Shown: piece by piece, positions 1-12,189 of the stretch
How positions within the stretch are numbered: position 1 is the stretch's first letter
How the letters are laid out: every line of letters starts with the position of its first letter
Source of the DNA: Clitoria ternatea
Lineage: Eukaryota > Streptophyta > Magnoliopsida > Fabales > Fabaceae
DNA: 64,000 nucleotides
NCBI GenBank assembly: GCA_037962975.1
Contig: CM075676.1
Coordinates: 23,431,001 to 23,495,000 of the forward strand
Reading direction: 5' to 3'
Program-made: the position numbers and the translations under genes
Notes under the pieces: model-generated
What the model saw: only the letters and a program-made list of their open reading frames with translations
What the model was told of the DNA's origin: nothing
Databases searched by the model: none

Positions 1-1735
1 AGCTACATCTAGTACCTTCAGACTTGAAGGATTTTCCACTATGTAAAATTATCCTCTTTACATGAGCTGCACAGACTATGCCCTTGAGTATTATTGAATC
101 TAGCCACTCTTGGCTCAAACCCAAGTATTTTTTCTAAAGCCTCTTCAGGCCAATAGTGTTTGCCAACAGATCTACCAGACCCGTGCTTACAGAAATTTAG
201 AAGAATTAATACAATAAGATTAATAAGCCTTTTGACTTAGTTAAGCTAAGTAAAGAGTCTGTTCAACAGACTAGTACAGATAATGGAAGGCTTATTTTGC
301 ATATGACTTAGTACAACTAAAAGTAATAGAGAAAAGTGAAGCATACTAAGTCTGAAAGCTTAGTCAAAGACACTATGATCACAGAGGAGATGAATTGATG
401 CATTGATTGCATGTCTCTGACTTTGGATACTATGGCATATGAAGATAAGAATGAGATACACATAGTGAGCTTTCTTTTTCTTCAATGGCATTTCTCTAAT
501 ATCTTTTGTTCTATATAATCTTCTACCATTTATGTTTTTCGTGGGCTGAATGTTTTTCATATTTTTCTGTTCATTTTCACTAAGTGCCCATTTTCACCCT
601 TCTCTTTCTCTCTTTCTTATCTACTCTCTCTTTTTACTCTTCACTTTATTTACAAAAGAGAAAAGTTACAATTTATAGATCTTTCTTTTAGATGCACAGC
701 AAAGAAGGAGAGATCCGTTGGATGACCGTTGAGGGATGATACAACTGTTGAAGGGTGTTTTGCTTTAACGGACAAGTGCTTTTGGTCAGAGAGAGTCATT
801 CTACACATGAAGTATAGGGAAGAGAGCTTTTGAGACTCTTGCAAATAGAGGCAAAGTAGGATAGTATAAGTTTCACCAAGATGGAAAGTTCTCATTCAAA
901 GATTTTCTAAATCATCAGGGTGTTGGTGAAAATAGATACTTTGAGATGAGTCTTGATCCTCCTAGCCTGAATACTTTCTTTGTCATAAATAACATCTTCA
1001 CGCTTTGATGGAGACTGCTTTAACATACTGAGGACCAGACTTGTTCAGGAAAGACTTCTGAAATGATTTTGGGTCTGGTGATCCATAAGGTGTTGATGAT
1101 GAGACTCATAGATTAAGAGCAAACCCGATTAGACTCTTGCTTGAGAAGTTTAGTATGAAGATAGAGTCTGGTTGTTGAAGAGCTTTACTTTGAGGAGAGA
1201 AATTCTTCCACATACTTGATGTGTGCAGTATGATTTAATAGGTCTGGGTCTGGTATGAACCCTGATGAGATGATCTTTGCTTTGGAGAGCGTTCCCAGTT
1301 CTATTTTCTTTCTTTGAAGAGTCTTGTCGTGAAGTTGCCTTTAACCAAACTTTGGTTTGTCCTACCAGACTTTTGTTATGCATGGGCTCCTCATTTATTT
1401 TATATCCCAAGCTCTGTATCCTGAAACTCTTAAATAAATTTTCAGATGTTAACATAATATAACTTTATTTAAATTAGAATACTAAATGTTGGTTATCAAC
1501 AAATCTAAGATTTCTTCAAAGTCTTCTTGACTAACATTTAGAAATAAAAAACATGAATAGGCAAGGTTCAATAATTCTAAACTCTATATGTCTTCCTACT
1601 TAATGAGTAATAAAAAAGTGTCTTATCAAACTTATGTCAAATTTTCAAAGGTTATCTCTCCCATTGTTTAAAACAAAATATTTACACCCAATGATGTGAA
1701 AGAGAGTGATACTTTGTAAGTCTCAAAAAAAAACT
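1..1735. other. AT-rich non-coding stretch, probably decayed transposon sequence
   Basis: No reading frame here resembles a known protein. The stretch is AT-rich, has a CT-rich tract near 590-640, and repeats the short word ACCAGAC/GTCTGGT several times between about 170 and 1370. The right edge runs into recognisable minus-strand copia integrase sequence, so this is plausibly the decayed 3' part or LTR of the same outer element, or another relic. I could not identify LTR ends. Confidence 0.4.
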
Positions 1736-2099
1736 TTCTTAAAAAAGGTTTTCGCGTGAAGCATTTTTAAAATATCATTTTAATGGATGTAAGTTGAAAA
1801 CCATTTCATTTTTCATAACCGTGGCCAATTTCTTAAGCATATTAAGTGCTTCATCCTTTATAGAAAAAAGTACAAGAATATCTAGAGTAATCATCCATAA
1901 TCACTAAAGCGAATAGTTTCCACCAAAACATTTTATCCTTAAAGGTCCAAAGGATCTATGTGTAAAAGTTGTAAGGGTCTAGTTATTGAAACCCTTGCTT
2001 GTTTTCCCTTTTGATAACCATCACAAAAAGGATTTTCAAAAATATTTTTGGTAGACCAACTACTAAATCCCAAATATGCCTATTGAAACCATTTCTTTT
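1736..2099 (-). pseudogene. Copia relic C, integrase-region fragment
   Basis: Read on the minus strand this aligns by eye with the GAG-pre-integrase and integrase segment of copia D (about 48760-49070 in this window). Shared landmarks include the stretch around the HHCC zinc finger and the 'LHMDLFGPSK' neighbourhood. It has many substitutions and indels and no open frame, so it is much older than B or D. It stops exactly where the 5' LTR of copia A begins. The gag part of the same relic resumes on the far side of A, so A inserted into C. Confidence 0.7.
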
Positions 2100-3148
2100 T
2101 GAAGCCACATAATGTTAAATCAATGTTTTGATAGTGACAATTGTTCCATAAAAACAAGCAAAGAAGAAGACAAGTCATGTGTGAATAATTAAGTCTCAAA
2201 GTTTAGAATTCAATGTAAGACTCAATCAAATATCGCATGGCCTTAAGAAATTAAAATAAAACTTCAAAACATGTAGTTTAGAGAACTATTTTCTAAAATA
2301 TAACTTGAAGTAATCGATTACTATATTAATGTAATCAATTACATACCTGAATATTGGATAAATTTAAATTTTTAAACTTTATGTAATTGATTACCTATTT
2401 ATTGAATTGATTACCAAAAACCCAGAACTACTGAAAAGATGTTTATGCTCTTCATTTCTTCCATGAAAAGGCATGTCTCTTCATTTAAAATCCTAAAACA
2501 CTACATCCCTTTGAAAAAGCACCTTTTCATATTTTATGGCTAATCAAAAAGGCATATTTTCATAATAAATTTTATATTATAAATAGGGCTAAAATTTAAG
2601 CATTTAAAACACATGAATCTAGAGAAGTGAGTTATCATTATCATTAATTAAAGGCCATACTATCATTATGATTGAGTTATTAGGATTTTCAAGTTGTTTA
2701 TTCACTCTAAAAGAGAGAGAGAGAGAGAGAGAGAGTTCATTATCAAGTTCTTTATTATTTTATTTGAAATCTTTGTAACTTGGGTGAGGCATCATAAGTT
2801 GTGTTTGAACAAGAGTGAGGTATCTCTTGTTGTTTAGAGACTCCATATATAAAGGTGAGGCATCCCAAGGTGTTGGAAGTGCTCTGTATTCTGTAAAGAA
2901 TTCGATTATTAGTGGAAACCTCAAGGAATTACTTGAGAAGACTGGACATAGGCAAGTGGTTTGGCTGAACTAGTATAAATTCAAGTTTTCACTCTCTTAT
3001 CCCTATCTTTGCATACATATCATTCACCACATTTAACGTTTTTACCATTTCATAATAAAATCAATTAAAAGTATTAATCAGTCTAAGAAAAGTTTTTAAA
3101 ACTTAATTCACCCTTTTCTTGAGTTATTAAAGACCACTTAAATAAAAA
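2100..3148 (+). repeat. 5' LTR of copia A
   Basis: The LTR starts TGAAGCCACATAATG and matches 18855-19948 along its length. A TATA-like box (TATTATAAATAGG) lies at about 2575-2587. An (AG)n run occupies about 2709-2733. The U3 has sparse, decayed copies of the TAATCGATTA motif that is abundant in B and D (for example near 2312 and 2331). The end is placed just before the primer-binding site and is uncertain by a few bases. Confidence 0.8.
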
Positions 3149-3149
3149 C

Positions 3150-3161
3150 CGGTATCAAAGC
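3150..3161 (+). other. Primer-binding site of copia A (tRNA-Met type)
   Basis: CGGTATCAAAGC immediately follows the 5' LTR and matches the initiator tRNA-Met complement TGGTATCAGAGC at 10 of 12 positions. The same site is unmutated in B and D. Confidence 0.7.
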
Positions 3162-3198
3162 TAGCTTCTTGTTAAGGTTTAAAAATCAAGTAGAACTT

Positions 3199-4047
3199 AT
3201 GGCCTCTCCTACCTTTATTTTCCCTGAAAGAAACTCGGTTAATAGACCATCCATATTTAATAGAGTAGGATACCAATACTGGAAAACCCATATACAAATA
3301 TTCATAGAAGCCATTGATCTTTACATTTAGGATGCCATAGAAAATGGTCATTTCATCATAGCAAAGATAGTTGACAATAGATTAGTAGATAAGCATAGGA
3401 ATGAATGAAGTGAAGAAGAGAAAAAGAAAGTTCAATACAACCTTAAGGCTAAAAAACATAATTACTTTTACTTTAGGAATTGATGAATATTTTAGAATCT
3501 CAAACTACAAAAGTGCTAAAGAAATATGGGACACTCTAGAAGTCACCCATGAAGGAACTAGTGAAGTTAAGAGATCTAGAGTAAACACCTTAATCGAGAA
3601 TATGAATTATTTCGAATAAACAATAATGAAAATATCTAACATATGCAAAAGAGATTTCCACATATTGTTAATCATCTTGCATGTTTAGGAAAAACATTTT
3701 CAAATGAGGATTTGATTGATAAAGTGTTAAAATGCTTAAATAGGGAATGGAAACCTAAAGTAACGACAATATCTAAATCAAGAGATTTAGTCAACATGTC
3801 ACTTGCGACCTTATTTGGAAAGCTTCAAGAGCACAAACTAGAACTTGCAAGGTTGAATCAACATGAAGAAAATGACAAAAAGAAGAAAGGAATTGCTCTT
3901 AAAGTCTCCTCACTAATCCTTGGAAATAGTGATGAAGAAGAAGACCAATCCAAAGGTGTTAATCTCAAAGAAGATACAAATCAAAGAACTCGTGATCATT
4001 CTAAGGAATGAAGATTCTCAAAAAATCACCCCATTAACAAAATCATT
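3199..4047 (+). pseudogene. Copia A gag, decayed, fused by deletion to late pol
   Basis: The start MASPTFIFPERNSVNRP matches the B and D Gag N-terminus (MASSSQNVFPEGGAINRP). The UBN2-type Gag core follows, with YKSAKEIWDTLEVTHEGTS near 3505-3560 and a Gag C-domain near 3643-3870. Stops and frame changes occur at about 3330, 3406 and 3618. After the acidic stretch near 3910-3960 the reading no longer follows Gag. At 4018-4047 it matches the B pol segment containing DHPVDKII, just before the reverse transcriptase. Zinc knuckles, protease and integrase are therefore missing. CACTA1 then interrupts the sequence at 4048. Confidence 0.75.
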
Positions 4048-4530
4048 CACTACTAAAAAAACACCTTTTAGCGACGGAAAAACTTGGTCGCTAATCCCTG
4101 CCAAGACCGTCGCTATATACCTTAGCGACGGCATTTTAGACGGGAAACCATCCGTCGCTAAAACCCTCGTCGAAAACGGGTCAGCGACCATAAAACAGAC
4201 GTCGCTAAAATACCGACGGCATACTACCGTCGCTAACATGGTCTCTGCTTCACTGACTTCAGCCGTCGCTAACTGTGGCCATAGAGCGACCTCATCTCTC
4301 CGTCGTTAGTAGCGACGGTCGTTCACCGTCGCTGTAGTTATTCATACAACGACCTGATTCTACCGTCGCTAGTGGTTATTCATACAGCGACCACAATATC
4401 CGTCGCTACTGGCTAGTCAGATAGCGACCGTCGGTTACCGTCGCTGTTTGTTTCTCATAGCGACCTGATTCGATCCGTCGCTGTTTATTTCTCATAGCGA
4501 CCGTCGGCTACCGTCGCTAACTTGAATTTT
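4048..4530. repeat. CACTA1 left subterminal array (TAGCGACGG / CCGTCGCTA)
   Basis: About twenty copies of a 9-10 bp core (AGCGACGG or CCGTCGCT) occur in both orientations within roughly 480 bp. In En/Spm elements such subterminal repeats are binding sites for the element's second protein (TNPA); that role is inferred here. The matching array lies at 14625-15159. From 4531 to 4862 the sequence is very AT-rich with no gene. Confidence 0.88.
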
Positions 4531-4862
4531 TAAATTTTTTAAAATTGGTTTAATATTGACTGGTTTTGTTAATTTAACTTATTAATATTTTGTATTTTGT
4601 ATTGGCTGATAAAATTTTATAATTAAATTTAAATAATTTTTTTAAAATATTAAATTATTATTAAAAACAAAATAATAAATTAAATTTATTTATCAAATAG
4701 GTTGAATTATTAATGATAGGTACAATAAGGCTTTTTGATTTGAATTTAATTACCAATAAATATTGACATAATAAATGAAGAATGACAAAATAAATACTGA
4801 ATAAAATATAACATAAAAACTAAAAATCAAATATACAATATGTATAAATAATAAAAATACAA

Positions 4863-6695
4863 TCATGGTGGTGGGGGATCCTGGGGTGGTGGTGGGGGCG
4901 CCTGGGAAGTGGGGGGAGGTAGCCTCGCCATCAACTGCATCAGTAGCTCCTGCTGCTGAGCAAGTTGCCGACGAGTCTCGGCGTGCTGCTCCTCGGCCCG
5001 CTGTCGGTCCACCTCGGCCCGCTGTCGGTCCGCCTCGGCTCGCTCCAACAACAACTGCCTCTGACGTCGCTCCTCCTGTAGCTCATCGTTTAGATTTTGA
5101 ATTACCTGAACGACCTCAGTCGGAAGACCAAAGGAAGACGAAGAGGAAGGGGTCTTCCCCTTTTTCGCCAGCTGCGTGCCGACGCCACCCAATCTAAATA
5201 CCCTCCCTTTCTTGTTCACACCGCCAACAGCCTCCATATAGATGGCGTTGTCGTCAGAATAAGATAGGGTGGGAGGAACCTCCCCTTCAGGAGTGGAAGC
5301 CACCAGGTCCGCCTCCTTCTCGGCCCTCCTGGCCTGATACGCCTCCTGTAAATTCAAAAACAACAATAGGGTTAGTAAGCTGATTTGTAAATTATAAGCA
5401 TGTGTCAGTTAAAAGTAAATACCACTAGATCCGTAGTCTTCTGGTTTAACCATGCACCGGCTTTGTTCTTCTTGGTCATTTGTATGACCTCAAACAAAGA
5501 AGGCTCCCGGTGCTCCCTCAGCTCCTGTGGTGGACAAAAAACATTGAGATTATTATTTGTAAACATGTAAAACGAATCATAATAGAAATGTTTAACATAA
5601 ATATACTTACAAATCTTTTCTTGTGCTCGAGGGTTGAAATGCTACCCCCAGTGTAAACCGAGGCTGCAGCATCGGCGGCTCTATTGGCCCTGTTCCGAGC
5701 ACTCGCCTGCTGGAACGGGACCCCGCCCCACTTCTGGACCATCCTGTCCCAATGGTCCTCCGGGATCCAACGAGGGCGCTCACCCTTGTCCCTCACCTTC
5801 CAAAGGGTACTCTTGATGATTTTGGAGGTCTTTGTGGCAAAGACCTTCCTAATCTCATCAATCATACCCTCCGCCCACTGGTAATCACGCTGTAAAATGA
5901 AATGAGAAATCAAAATTAATAAGAGGTCTATTTTACAAATCAAGTCACAACAAATGAACTAGGAACTTACCGAGAAGGTGTCAAACCACCTATCTTGCAC
6001 AACCTTCCCAGCATCTGTCCAAGATATATATGGACCATCCCACTGGGCCTTTAAAACCTTAGTAATCGCTTTGGTTGTGCGACTACTATTAATAAAGCTG
6101 TAATGACAACAATTATGTTAGGAGTAAAACAACACACAATCTAGGGAGACTCCCAAAATTTCGGCAGAGTCTCCCCTGTAAATGTAACATTTCCAAGTTT
6201 TTGGTTTAGTTACCCTGTTACAAACAGAAGAGTGCCCAGTACAATTCAATCTACACAAGTACTAATTAAAGTAACATCTAATAAACCAACAAGTCTTTCC
6301 ACTAAAGTTTAATATAAAGTATCATACAAATAACATAAAAGTATTTGAGGTTTAGTCACTTACTCGTCTCCGGCCGGCACGGGTACCAACATGGGCAGAG
6401 GGGATGCCGGAGGTGGGGTCGCCTGATGGCCATGGTCCCCCAAGCCACCAGCTCCAGGACTCTGCTCTGGGGTGGTCAGTCGGGGTGATGGGGTGGTCTG
6501 CTGTGGTGGTGGTGGTGGAGTGGTCTGTTGTGGTGGTGGTGGTGGTGGTGATGGAGTGCTCTGCTGTACTGGTGATGGAGTGGTCCGCTGTAGTGGTGAT
6601 GGAGTGGTCTCCTGTCCTGGGGTGGGAGTCCCCTGCCGGGATGTCGGGGTCCTGGACCCACCACCCCTACTGAAGGGCAGTCGACGTCCCGTCAT
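4863..6695 (-). CDS. CACTA1 second gene: plant En/Spm 'Ptta'-type protein, about five exons
   Basis: Minus-strand exons with GT/AG borders can be followed. Exon 1 is about 6695-6362, starting MTGRRLPFSRGGG, then a long Pro/Thr/Ser/Gln tract. Exon 2 is about 6100-5970 and includes WDGPYISWTDAGKVVQDRWF. Exon 3 is about 5891-5612 and includes WAEGMIDEIRKVF and WIPEDHWDRMVQKW. Exon 4 is about 5525-5424 and exon 5 about 5345-4863. Exons 2-4 carry the W-x-D and 'F...W...W' pattern of the plant Ptta/En/Spm transposase family. Exon 5 has a long Arg/Glu/Gln coiled coil (ELQEERRQRQLLLERAEA...) and ends in polyproline. Downstream position and family suggest a TNPA-like DNA-binding partner of TNP2. No disabling mutation is obvious, but exon borders are predicted by eye. 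Confidence 0.72.
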
Positions 6696-6745
6696 CTGTG
6701 GATAAAATCATGAAAAGAAAGGTTAGTCTCAGGATATATATAAAC

Positions 6746-9700
6746 CTATGTAACATTTTGTTTAACGACTACATACTCCGTGTCTGTTTCAGTTTCAAAT
6801 TCCCCCTCAGTTTCAGTGTCACTGTGGTTATCTGTTTGAACAAGTTCACCAGTATCCAAATCAGCCCTAGACCGTTTTGATCGAGAGATAAGGTCTTTTT
6901 CAATGTGTTCACCCCCCGTAGTGGCGAGTGTCTCATCCATTATGACTGGATCAATGTTGAACAACAAATTGGCATCGTTGAGCTCGAGTGGTGCAAGCTG
7001 ATAAGCGTCATCGACCTCCTCGGAGACATTGTCAGTGATCTGACTTCGGGCCTTGGCCTTGATTACTGCATACCAGTCCCGATGTCCTCCCAGGAAGTCG
7101 GTGTAATAAACCTGCTCAGCTTGTTGGGCAAAAATGAAGGGATCAAACCCTTTATATCTACCATTCTTCTTGACCTCAACTAAGCCGCAGTTGTTGTCAA
7201 CCTTTGTTCCAACACCGATTGTGTTGTCGAACCAATCACATTTGAATAGAACAATATCTCTTCTTAGTCGTCCAGAGAATGAAACTTCAACAATCTCCGT
7301 CAGCACTCCATAAAAGTCTTCTTCCAACTGACCGGCGGTGCCTTTAACACAAACCCCGTAGTTATGGGTGCGCATCCCTTCACTCCATTGAAGAATATTA
7401 AACTTGTAGCCATTTACGTAGTAAATAGGCCATTTTTTAACAGTTTTCACCGACCCCCAAGAAAGGGCTTGGAGTAAAGAATCTTCAATATGGTTGTTAG
7501 GGTCTTGTATCTATGTACAACATAAGAAGTAGGTCATCGTTAGATAACGGGAGTTAGAAGCAAATAGGCTTAAAAACACTTGGTATACAGGTCTTACGTG
7601 TTGCGCGAACCAACCAATGAACTTGGATGACACCTCACTATGAATTTGGTCATCAGTTAAATAATTTTGCTCAAGTTTTAGCATATCTGTGTATAAGCTA
7701 TTCAAAGGAAACAAATAAGTTTAATATAAAAGCTACGTTAAGAATGTATAATATAACTTCCATGACTTACTCAATAAAGGGTTCCACTTCTGGGCAATTT
7801 AGAAGAATGTACAAGTGAGCCGCCTTTCGATCTTTCTCATCAATGTAACATTTTGTGAGCCTGCCCCCCGGGTGACCAGGATAGTTGAAAATCGATGTTT
7901 GTTCATCAAACCCTGTGCGGCTGGCTACCCCAAGATTGCGGGGAATTCTACTCATTCTAGTTTCTATCTCCGTCAGAAAATAGAAAGAAGCAAGGTTGTC
8001 ATTTCTTCGACTAAGTATGCCTCATAAATTGATGCTTCAACGCAGGCTTTGTTCGACACTTTATCTTTTAAAGAGCGTAAGAATCTTCAACATCATTAAC
8101 AAGATAGTGTTAAGTTAGAAAATACTATTATAAGAAGTGTTTGCAAGGAAATTAAAGAGTTCACCAAGCATTCACCTTTCGAATGGATACATCCAACGAT
8201 ACTGCACTGGGCCACCAACCAAGGCCTCGTACGGTAGATGGATAGGCAAATGCTCCATGGAGTCAAAAAAACTTGGTGGGAAAATCTGCTCCAACTTACA
8301 AATCAATACCGGGATAGTTTCTTCCATCTTCACAAGTTTCTCCACAGTCAACGAAGTAGCCGTCAACTCCTTAAAGAAGTGACTCAACTCCACCAACGGT
8401 TTCCAAATAGGCTTCGGTAAGGCATGAAACGCGTACGGGAGTAGTTGTTGCATAAACACATGGCAATCATGACTTTTCATGCCAAACACCCTGCCCTCCT
8501 TCACGTCGACACATCTACTCAAGTTAGAAGCAAATCCGTCAGGCAGGGTCAACCCATTCATCCAAATACACACAGCAATCTGTTGCGGTCTAGTTAAAGC
8601 ATATTTTGCATGGGGTTTAAACATTCTTCCATGTCCCGCATCCCTCAACTCCAACTCCTTCCTGGAACACCAAATCGGAAGGTCTAGACGACTCTTCTCG
8701 TTGTCCTTTGTTCTCCCTTTGATGTCCATAACAGTGTCAAAAATATTCATGAAAACATTACGTTTAGTGTGCATGACATCAATGTTGTGTCTTAACAACA
8801 AGTCTTTCCAATATGGCAAATCCCACAAGACACTCTGCTTCACCCAGTGGTGTTCCTTACCGTAACCCGCAAACTCCTTAACACTCTTGTCCCAGATGTA
8901 AGGATACTCTTCGACCCTCTGCCAAACCCGTGCACCAGATAACCTACGGGGTGGAGGTTCATTAACAACCTTATTCTTCTTAAAAGCGGTTTTGTTTCTC
9001 CTAAACGGGTGATCCAACGGTAGAAACTTTCTATGACAGTCAAAGAAACTTGTCTTGCCACTAACAGGGAGTGATTCCCCCCCGGTTTGTTCCATGCATA
9101 CAGGGCAAGCAAGCTTCCCAGACGTGGACCATCCAGAAAGCATACCATAGGCCGGGAAGTCGTTAATAGTCCACATCAAAACAGCACGCATCATAAAGTT
9201 GTTCTTCAAAGACGCATCGTATGTCATTACCCCGACATCCCATAACTATGATAACTCTTCAACCAACGGTTGCAAAAACACGTCTATGTTCGCCTTTGGA
9301 ATTTTGGGTCCTGGAACCAGTATAGATAGAAACATGACCTCCCTCTTCATACACATATCAGGAGGCAGATTGTATGGGGTCAGGATGACTGGCCAACAAG
9401 AGTAAGCCCTTCCGTATTGACCGAAAGGGTTAAACCCATCACTACATAAGCCAAGTCTTACATTGCGCGGCTCGCCAGAAAAGTCCGGATATAGCTCATC
9501 CAAACACTTCCATGCTTTCCCGTCGGAAGGACGGCAAAGAAACCCCTCTTGTGTTCAGTTCAGAGCATGCCAACGCATGTGTTTTGCTGTGGACAATGAG
9601 GCATACAGGCGTTGAAGACGCGGTGTTATAGGGAAGTACCACATTTTCTTCCTGGCCGTCCGGGTTACCTTCCCTCTCCTTTTAACGGTCTTGTAGCGTT

Positions 9701-10487
9701 CCTCATTACAATGCAGACATTTTGTGACACTTTTGTCTGCAAACTCATTTCTGAACAACATACATCCACCAACACAACACTCTATCTTCACACAACCCAA
9801 CCCCAAGTTTGCCACTTGTTTCTTAGCAAGGTACAGGTTTACTGGCATTCTGTGATTACTAGGCATGGTGGATCCCATCAGATTGACCATCCTATTAAAA
9901 CAACCTCCAGAAAGATTATAATCTGCCTTTAGGCTTAAAGCAGCTAGGGAGGCGGATAACTCAGTGTGACTGTTGCACCCGTCCCACAATGGAGTCTGAG
10001 CCACCGCCAACAAATCATAAAATCTCTTCACCTCTGGATTAGGATCCTCCTCTACATTGTCAGAGTCTCCATGACCTGCTTGGTCATTATGTTCTAGCAT
10101 ACGCCCGGTGGAGGGTCCAACATGATCCATCACTATTTGTTCTATGTTGTTGTACGTATCCTTGTTTCCTCCAACCTCGTAGTAAGACTGTTGCACGGTT
10201 ACGTCTGATGGTCTACGCGGTAACTGTTCACCATGGTTGTACCAGCAGTGGTATGTTTCCATGAACCCTTTCTCAGTTAGGTGGCACATGACATCATCCG
10301 CGTATTCAAAACTCATGCATTTGCACCTTGAGCACGGACAACGAATCTTCTGAGTCACTTCAAATCCAGGCGTGTTTGCCGTAGCGAACGGAATGAACTC
10401 CAATAGCCCCATCATAAACTCCTCAGTCACTCGCCGATTGCGATCTAGTCGGTTGTACATCCATCGCCGATTTGTCGGTACCTCCAT
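6746..10487 (-). pseudogene. CACTA1 TNP2-type transposase, broken
   Basis: The minus-strand start MEVPTNRRWMYNRL begins a transposase-associated domain with the Cys cluster CPCSRCKC. A second Cys-rich segment, the Transposase_21 core (DGFNPFG near 9440), the DLPYWKDLLLRHNIDVMH block near 8800, and a DUF4218 segment ending RWMYPFER at about 8173 follow, all in one long exon. Later exons (about 8050-7767, 7710-7600 and 7512-6746) carry the DUF4216 part with FKCDWFDN. Two in-frame stops interrupt the long exon: TGA at 9557-9555 and TAG at 9248-9246. A frameshift lies near 7975. Exon junctions use plausible GT/AG sites. The protein would be the catalytic transposase, but this copy is inactive. 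Confidence 0.88.
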
Positions 10488-11876
10488 TTACAATATCTAA
10501 CAAGCACGATTTCTGTTACTTTAAATTATTGTAATTTTATTTCACTAACGGTTGTGAATCACTCTCTATCTCTTTGATGTTGCAAATTGGTGTGGCCTTA
10601 TCCCATTCGGGATGAATATGCAACCATCTGTAACCCATCGATGTTGTATGTGGTCTATCTTGTGTCGTTGATGTTCATTTGAAATTTCGGCAGCATTTCG
10701 CATTAGTCCCTGAGTACACAGAGATACGTACGGTATGAAACACCACACGCAGACATGCACCCTGGGGACAATACGAAACACCATAACCGAAATTTCATAT
10801 GAACATTCAACGTCTTAAGATAGACTATATACAACATTGATGGGTTACGCCCTACTGGTTACAAATTCATACCAAACTGTCCAACTGGGACAATTCAAGA
10901 TCCAACACAACACGGTACATTAGCCGGTTGTTTTGAAACTTGAACGGGAATCTAATGGGTACACACACGACTAAACTCTACATTATTAAATCATGAGTTT
11001 CATTTTTTAAGTTTCCTAAGAAAGGGAGCCTGTCAAAATTTTGGCAGAGTCTCCCCTGTAAACTGGACATTTCCCAAATTTACGAATGACCTTTTACATA
11101 CAGAAAACTTTCCAGAAATGATAAATATACATACCATACGTATTGTATATGATATTCAGAGTTATGAACACGATCTAGAGACAAGGTTATCAGTACATAA
11201 AACCAATGCCTAATGAGCTCTACTCTCCACTAACAAACAACATTACACATACATAAAGAATCATGTTATCAGCACACAAAACCCTTCCCTAATAATGAGC
11301 TCTGCTCTCCACTAACACACAACATTACACATGCATAAAGAATCATGTTATCAGCACACAAAACCAATGCCTAATGAGCTCTGCTCTCCACTAACAAACA
11401 ACATTACACATGCATAAAACTCATTATAAACACATCAAAACCAGTTCCTAATCTCTCTACTAACAAACAACAATTCACATGCATACATATATCGAGAAAG
11501 TCAGCGTTAGGGGATTACCTAGCGAAAAAAGTCGGTGATGAATACGGAGCTGAAGAGAGACGATCAGAGACCACGCATGATCTGTGTTACTCTGTATGAC
11601 AAACCAAGAAGTCGTTACAAAGTTACAAGTAGCAAGGAAACTAAACAAAGAGAGACACGCAAAACAAATAATAGATTACACAGCCATGACTTCTTAGTGA
11701 TCTAGACACTTGGGATCCATGTAAGAATGAGTCCATGAGAGACGCAACAGAGACTACATTTGCATTATTAAACATTCTAAATGTTATTTGTAAAGACTTT
11801 TCTTAGATGAGTTAATTTATAAAGACTCTTCTTAGATGAGTTAATTAGTTAAAAGACCCAAGTTGTTTCAGGTCAA
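10488..11876. other. CACTA1 non-coding region upstream of TNP2
   Basis: No gene is seen. This stretch is the upstream/leader side of the minus-strand TNP2. It contains a 28-bp block (about 10682-10709) shared with the equivalent region of CACTA2. It also has a motif with the dyad AAAATTTTGGCAG followed by AGTCTCCCCTGTAAA near 11035-11062, which recurs at about 6158-6183 in the same element. A threefold tandem repeat lies at 11189-11440. Confidence 0.6.
11189..11440. repeat. Tandem repeat, about 80-bp unit, three copies
   Basis: The phrase TAATGAGCTCT(A/G)CTCTCC recurs at about 11211, 11293 and 11372. Each copy is followed by CACTAACA(A/C)ACAACATTACACAT and most of a shared unit, giving spacings of 82 and 79 bp. 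It is non-coding and lies inside CACTA1. Confidence 0.85.
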
Positions 11877-12189
11877 ATGCACCATTCTCTTCCTGTTGGC
11901 CTAAACATTTCAGCTTGTGCAGCTGCAATAGGAGTCCCAGAGGTGTTTGCAGGCTACTGTCCACCACTTGCCATTGTTAATGGAGGTGATTTCAACAAGA
12001 AAAAAAAAATGAGTAGAAGAGAAAACAGAGGTTGCAAGGGATGTTGCAGGAGGGTGCAGTAGCAATGGGGCTGTTGCAGGAGGATGCAGAGCTATGGGGC
12101 TGTTGTAGGAGGGTGTAGAGCTATGGGGCTGTTGCAGGAGGGTGCAGTTGCAGGAGGGTGCAGTTGCAGGATTGGGGGCTTCTTTAGGA
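11877..12189 (+). repeat. Short tandem G-rich repeats in CACTA1
   Basis: From about 12056 to 12172 the phrase GGGCTGTTGCAGGAGG(G/A)TGCAG is repeated with small changes, about 36 bp per unit and then collapsing to 15 bp. The preceding stretch 11877-11997 is open in one frame but resembles no family I can name. A possible AG acceptor (TTGTTTCAG) precedes it at about 11872. It may be another captured exon, but I cannot show that. Confidence 0.5.

Noticed and set aside
1150..1462. Overlapping frames of 101 and 61 codons near 1.2-1.5 kb
   Set aside because: No similarity to known families; opposite-strand overlap in decayed non-coding DNA.
6404..6705. Plus-strand Gly/Val-rich frames over 6404-6705
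   Set aside because: Mirror of the Pro/Gln/Thr-rich exon 1 of the minus-strand CACTA1 second gene.
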